This document shows, one piece after another, positions 61,846 through 64,000 of a stretch of DNA of 64,000 nucleotides. Position numbers and translations under genes: made by a program. The notes under the pieces are model-generated. The model saw only the letters and a list, made by a program, of their open reading frames with translations, was not told the DNA's origin and made no database searches. The first letter of the stretch is position 1. Every line of letters starts with the position of its first letter. The stretch comes from Metalysinibacillus jejuensis (GTDB lineage Bacteria > Bacillota > Bacilli > Bacillales_A > Planococcaceae): assembly GCF_003057615.1 (NCBI RefSeq), contig NZ_QAFW01000005.1:1-64000 (forward strand), given 5' to 3'.

Positions 61846-64000
61846 TTATGCTTTTGTGACAACACATTGACCATCTTGCATCGTTACGTTTAATGTTTCG
61901 CCTGCTACTACGTCACCTTTTAATAGTTCATGTGCTACTGCTGTTTCGAGATGGCGTTGGATAAAGCGTTTAAGTGGTCGTGCACCGAACTGTGCATCAA
62001 CACCCTCTGTTACAATCCACTCAATGACACTATCGTCAACCGTCAGTGTAACTTCTTGCTGTGCCACACGGTCTTGCAATTGTTTGACGTATTTCCACGT
62101 AATCGCATGGAAGTGATCGTTTGATAAGGCATGGAATAAAATAATGTCATCCACACGGTTGAGTAACTCTGGTTTAAAGTGCTGACGCAGTGCGCCCATA
62201 ATAACATTTTCTAAATCGGCATTCGGTGTTTCTTGCACGTCTAATAAATACTGCGAACCAATATTAGATGTCATAATAACGACCGTATTTGTAAAGTTCA
62301 CTAAGCGACCTTGACTATCTGTAATGCGGCCATCATCTAAAATTTGCAGTAAGATGTTGGCAACATCAGGGTGCGCTTTTTCGATTTCGTCAAGTAGCAC
62401 AACGGCATAAGGGTTGCGGCGGACAGCCTCGGTTAATTGACCGCCTTCTTCATAACCAATATAACCTGGAGGTGCACCTACTAAGCGAGAGACACTATGT
62501 TTTTCCATGTACTCACTCATATCAATACGAATAAAGTGCTCCTCTGCATCAAATAATTGTGCGGCTAATGCTTTCGCTAACTCCGTTTTACCTACACCTG
62601 TTGGTCCAAGGAATAAAAACGAACCAATAGGCTTATTCGGATCTTTAATGCCTGCACGCGCGCGCCAAACCGCTTCTGTAACAAGTTGCACAGCATCATC
62701 TTGACCTACTACGCGCTCCTCTAATGTTTCTTTAAGGCGCAACAGTTTTTCACGTTCGCCCTCTACTAATTTCGTTACAGGGATACCTGTCCAGCGCGAT
62801 ACAATAGAAGCAATTTCTTCTGAGGTTACTTCTTCACGTAAAATACGTGTGCCATCACCCTCCATTGCATCCTCTAACTCATGGATTTCTTTTTCGAGTG
62901 AAGGGATTTTACCATGACGCAGTTCTGCCGCTTTATTTAAATCATATTTCGCCTCGGCATCCTCTAAATCACGACGATAACCATCTAATACTTCACGTTT
63001 TTTCTGAATGATTTGTAAGCCTTCTTTTTCTTGTTGCCACTGTTTACGCATACCTTCAGATGATGATTTTAACTCCTCTAGCTCTCCGCGTAATTGTTCA
63101 AGGCGTTTTTGACTCGCTTTATCGGTTTCTTTTTTTAGTGCTTGTTCTTCAATTTCGAGTTGCATAATACGACGTGTTACCGCATCTAACTCTTGTGGCA
63201 TTGAGTCAATTTCTGTACGAATCATGGCACATGCTTCGTCAATTAAATCAATGGCTTTATCTGGTAAAAAGCGGTCTGTAATGTAGCGATTTGATAGCTC
63301 CGAAGCTGCTACAATCGCATGGTCATGGATACGCACACCATGGTGAAGCTCGAAACGTTCTTTTAAGCCACGTAAAATCGATACAGTATCTTCAACAGAT
63401 GGCTCACGTACCATTACTTGTTGGAAGCGGCGCTCTAATGCTGGGTCTTTTTCGATATACATACGGTACTCATCTAATGTTGTTGCACCGATACAGTGCA
63501 GCTCACCACGCGCAAGCATTGGTTTTAGCATATTGCCTGCGTCCATTGCACCACTCGTTTTGCCTGCGCCTACAATTGTATGAATTTCATCAATGAATAA
63601 AATAATACGTCCTTCTGCCTCTTTAACTTGCTTTAATACACCTTTAAGACGCTCCTCAAATTGCCCTTGGTAACTTGCACCTGCTACAAGCGCACTCATA
63701 TCAAGCTCGTATAATTCACATTCTTTTAAGCCTTCTGGTACGTCGCCTTTAACAATACGTTGTGCTAAACCTTCTGCAATAGCTGTTTTACCTACCCCTG
63801 GCTCACCAATTAATACAGGGTTGTTTTTTGTTTTACGCGTTAAAATACGAATGACATTACGAATTTCTTCATCGCGCCCAATAACAGGATCCATTTTTCC
63901 GCCTTTTGCGGTTTCAGTTAAATTACGTCCGAATTGTTCTAATGGTTTTTTATTGTCTGTTTGTTGAAATTGCATAGCATTCTCTCCTTTGATTATTTTT
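61846..64000 (-). CDS. clpB: ClpB disaggregase, 5' end cut by the window edge; possible internal start at 63975
   Basis: This AAA+ chaperone rescues aggregated proteins with DnaK. Visible parts from ATG 63975 (709 aa) are NBD1 with Walker [15 protein letters not shown] and Walker [11 protein letters not shown], a coiled M-domain of about 120 residues (the feature that marks ClpB), and NBD2 with [25 protein letters not shown] and a sensor-2 region ending in GARPLKRF. The frame has no stop from 63975 to the edge (KIIKGENA), matching the NTD-NBD1 linker of full-length ClpB. So the N-terminal domain almost certainly lies beyond 64000. AAAGGAGAGAATGCT before ATG 63975 looks like an internal ribosome site. 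Confidence 0.95.
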   Translation of the reverse strand, partial: KIIKGENAMQFQQTDNKKPLEQFGRNLTETAKGGKMDPVIGRDEEIRNVIRILTRKTKNNPVLIGEPGVGKTAIAEGLAQRIVKGDVPEGLKECELYELDMSALVAGASYQGQFEERLKGVLKQVKEAEGRIILFIDEIHTIVGAGKTSGAMDAGNMLKPMLARGELHCIGATTLDEYRMYIEKDPALERRFQQVMVREPSVEDTVSILRGLKERFELHHGVRIHDHAIVAASELSNRYITDRFLPDKAIDLIDEACAMIRTEIDSMPQELDAVTRRIMQLEIEEQALKKETDKASQKRLEQLRGELEELKSSSEGMRKQWQQEKEGLQIIQKKREVLDGYRRDLEDAEAKYDLNKAAELRHGKIPSLEKEIHELEDAMEGDGTRILREEVTSEEIASIVSRWTGIPVTKLVEGEREKLLRLKETLEERVVGQDDAVQLVTEAVWRARAGIKDPNKPIGSFLFLGPTGVGKTELAKALAAQLFDAEEHFIRIDMSEYMEKHSVSRLVGAPPGYIGYEEGGQLTEAVRRNPYAVVLLDEIEKAHPDVANILLQILDDGRITDSQGRLVNFTNTVVIMTSNIGSQYLLDVQETPNADLENVIMGALRQHFKPELLNRVDDIILFHALSNDHFHAITWKYVKQLQDRVAQQEVTLTVDDSVIEWIVTEGVDAQFGARPLKRFIQRHLETAVAHELLKGDVVAGETLNVTMQDGQCVVTKA

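Noticed and set aside
61846-63975. A ClpB protein naturally lacking the N-terminal domain
   Set aside because: The frame stays open to the window edge with residues matching the normal linker, so the gene is more likely cut by the edge, with an internal start as a second product.

Overview
The window looks like chromosome from a low-GC, spore-forming Bacillales bacterium. The Planococcaceae/Caryophanaceae (Lysinibacillus, Kurthia, Caryophanon, Solibacillus and relatives) are the best guess. The reasons are strong Shine-Dalgarno sites, frequent TTG/GTG starts, and runs of genes in Bacillus subtilis order: the spxA-mecA-coiA-pepF-spxH-yjbI-yjbJ-yjbK-yjbL-relQ-nadF-rluD block, yjcH-yjcG-yjcF, ccpC-cbpB-fadH, and fabH-fabF with yjzD. 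Unlike B. subtilis 168, it also carries ppk, prfC and clpB. Family placement is inference; no 16S gene is present.

Left edge (1-6135): mobile DNA. A nested structured segment (about 26-115) is followed by a perfectly palindromic terminator and the 5' end of a group II intron. The intron is cut off after about 167 nt by a complete Tn3-family transposon of the Tn1546 type (382-6135). The transposon has 39-bp ends matching at 37 of 39 positions, a 987-aa transposase, a serine resolvase, and a BlaI-type repressor with an M56 (BlaR1-like) membrane protease. No beta-lactamase or other effector gene accompanies the regulator pair. The 5-bp flanks of the transposon do not match, so the locus was probably rearranged after insertion.

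6136-28754: an ABC transporter operon ending exactly at the transposon; ccpC, cbpB and fadH (with a likely FadR site); a lipoprotein; ppk-ppx (polyphosphate turnover); cheV; an MFS transporter; a 3-hydroxyisobutyrate-dehydrogenase-like gene; several small conserved genes; a MarR regulator; a B12-binding radical SAM gene; the potassium transporter ktrD; a TerC-type manganese exporter under a yybP-ykoY riboswitch; and an extended SDR.

28769-46666: an RND exporter, prfC, a stand-alone murE with a DDPR motif, a PAS sensor kinase, an unusual TerB/beta-helix protein closely followed by an aldehyde dehydrogenase, an amphi-Trp protein, lpd, yceI, an anchored nuclease, yutG/pgpA-like, yjcH-yjcG-yjcF and mgtE.

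46723-64000: the yjb/spx block covering alarmone synthesis, NAD kinase, globin and proteolytic adaptors; trpS under a T-box; an AhpD-like protein; fabH-fabF under a FapR operator; yjzD; and clpB running off the right edge. Nearly all transcription units end in recognisable intrinsic terminators. No rRNA, tRNA or CRISPR array was seen.
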